DNA of 6,532 nt, taken from positions 1-6,532 of the forward strand of contig JAKATV010000291.1 of the NCBI GenBank assembly GCA_021818565.1, in the 5' to 3' direction. This document shows, piece by piece, positions 5,878 through 6,532 of the stretch; the stretch's first letter is position 1, and every line of letters begins with the position of its first letter. This DNA is from Planctomycetota bacterium (GTDB lineage Bacteria; Planctomycetota; Phycisphaerae; WQYP01). The notes beneath the pieces were generated by a model. It saw only the letters and a program-made list of their open reading frames with translations. It searched no databases and was not told the DNA's origin. Position numbers and translations under genes: made by a program.

Positions 5878-5907
5878 TTGACACGCGATCATAGACTTTC
5901 CTGATAT
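5878..5907 (+). promoter_or_regulatory. Candidate lysR promoter
   Basis: A perfect TTGACA -35 (5878-5883) is followed after 18 bp by TGATAT (5902-5907), which matches the -10 consensus at only three positions including the last T. Start of transcription would be near 5914, giving a leader of about 43 nt. It overlaps the opposite-facing yeiH promoter. The -10 is weak, as expected of a LysR gene that represses itself, but it may not be the real one. Confidence 0.35.
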
Positions 5908-5916
5908 ATCAGTCTA
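5888..5916 (-). promoter_or_regulatory. Candidate yeiH promoter
   Basis: On the minus strand, TAGACT (5916-5911, four of six to TTGACA), a 17-bp spacer, then TATGAT (5893-5888, five of six to TATAAT). Transcription would begin near 5881, leaving a leader of about 52 nt that carries the AGGAG site. The imperfect -35 overlaps the palindrome at 5901-5912, a normal arrangement for a promoter that needs a LysR-type activator. Confidence 0.45.
5901..5912. promoter_or_regulatory. Perfect 12-bp palindrome, candidate LysR operator
   Basis: CTGATATATCAG is perfectly symmetrical and lies within a wider dyad TAGACT (5892-5897) / AGTCTA (5911-5916). It occupies the shared promoter region of yeiH and lysR. 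A second dyad, AATAATA (5926-5932) / TATTATT (5945-5951), sits just before the lysR start. LysR-type proteins usually bind such interrupted AT-rich dyads in divergent spacers. Which dyad is the primary site cannot be decided by eye. Confidence 0.4.
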
Positions 5917-5956
5917 ATAAATTGCAATAATATGAATCATCATTTATTATTATGCT

Positions 5957-6532
5957 ATGACGTATGAACAGTTAATGACATTTCTGGCGGTGGCTGACTC
6001 CGGCGGCTTTAGCGCGGGGGCCAAACTTCAAGGCATCAGTCAGCCGGCGGTTTCGATGCAGATGGCGCTTTTGGAAAAGTCGCTGGGCGTGCGGCTTATG
6101 GACCGCCGCCCCCGCGGTATTACTTTAACCGATGCCGGCGTGACACTCGTACAGTATGCCCGCCGCCTGGCGGAACTCTTTTCCGAAACCGAACATGCCC
6201 TTGCCGACATACGGGATCTTAAACAGGGCCGTCTGGCCATTGGGTCTAGTACCACGATTGGCGCTTATCTGCTACCGGCGCTGCTGGCGGCCTATCGACA
6301 GGCGCATCCCGGTGTGGAACTTACCGTGCGAATTGCCAACACTGCGGAAGTGCAGCAGGCCTTGCTGGATGGCACGCTGCATCTGGGATTTACGGAAGGC
6401 TCCGCTGAAAATCCCGAACTTGCCAGCCGGGTATTTTGGAAAGATCAGTTGGTGCCCATTGTTCCCGCAAATCATCCATTAACCAAACGTAAGCGAGTCA
6501 CCTTGGAAATGCTGGCCCAAGAACCGTTGATT
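5957..6532 (+). CDS. LysR-type transcriptional regulator, YeiE/CysL-like, 3' end beyond window
   Basis: The first 192 codons of a LysR regulator run open to the window end; about 100 residues are missing from a usual length near 295. The N-terminal winged helix-turn-helix is clear: MTYEQLMTFLAVADSGGFSA (1-20), then GISQPAVSMQMALLEKSLGVRLMDR (26-50) and GITLTDAG (54-61). A linker helix (about 65-90) leads to the effector domain, starting GRLAIGSSTTIGAYLLP (91-107), wording typical of the CbbR/CysL/YeiE branch, which senses small anions or metabolites; YeiE has been linked to sulfite sensing. Divergence from yeiH matches the enterobacterial yeiE-yeiH pair, so it probably controls yeiH and itself. 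The ATG at 5957 places the family motif at residue 1; no Shine-Dalgarno site is seen in the AT-rich leader. The branch assignment is inference. Confidence 0.93.
   Translation, partial: MTYEQLMTFLAVADSGGFSAGAKLQGISQPAVSMQMALLEKSLGVRLMDRRPRGITLTDAGVTLVQYARRLAELFSETEHALADIRDLKQGRLAIGSSTTIGAYLLPALLAAYRQAHPGVELTVRIANTAEVQQALLDGTLHLGFTEGSAENPELASRVFWKDQLVPIVPANHPLTKRKRVTLEMLAQEPLI

Noticed and set aside
5257..5904. A 215-codon plus-strand open frame opposite yeiH
   Set aside because: It is antisense to a clear membrane protein and shows no recognisable motif; long antisense frames are common in GC-rich coding DNA.

Overview
The window looks like the end of a metagenomic or draft-genome contig from a moderately GC-rich Gram-negative-type bacterium. 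It carries a lipopolysaccharide-type glycosyltransferase, an RNase R with a long basic tail, and a divergent LysR/YeiH pair. The gene set and protein style would fit the Planctomycetota/Verrucomicrobiota group, but that is a weak inference with no marker gene behind it.

Layout. Positions 1-601 are the distal end of a CRISPR array: eight complete 37-bp repeats, one partial repeat at the window edge, and eight spacers of 33-36 bp. Repeat decay at the right end and the ATTGAAAC repeat terminus both indicate transcription left to right, with the leader and any cas genes off the left edge. Spacers 3 and 4 share 13 bp exactly at their boundaries, so they come from overlapping protospacers of one invader. 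Positions 692-847 hold a short non-autonomous transposable element that does not appear as a gene: about 138 bp, with 20/21-bp terminal inverted repeats and 9-bp direct repeats at both ends. It sits in the 3' end of the next gene.

On the minus strand, in transcription order, are a YeiH-family putative sulfate/sulfite exporter (5828-4749), RNase R (4685-2166) and a family 9 (heptosyltransferase-like) glycosyltransferase (2004-787). The element replaced the last codons of the glycosyltransferase. Removing it with one target duplication restores a 395-residue protein ending VEELLPLPS, with a stop at 670-672. On the plus strand, from 5957 to the window end, is the first 192 codons of a LysR-type regulator, divergent from yeiH across a 128-bp AT-rich spacer. 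That spacer contains overlapping candidate promoters centred on a perfect 12-bp palindrome.

How the genes relate. The regulator and exporter form one unit, matching the divergent yeiE-yeiH arrangement of enterobacteria, and the LysR protein probably controls the exporter and itself. RNase R lies 63 bp behind yeiH and has a consensus -10 box of its own. The glycosyltransferase follows after 161 bp and converges with the CRISPR array. The inserted element lies between those two convergent transcripts and contributes a GC-rich hairpin there. No cas gene, tRNA or rRNA is present.
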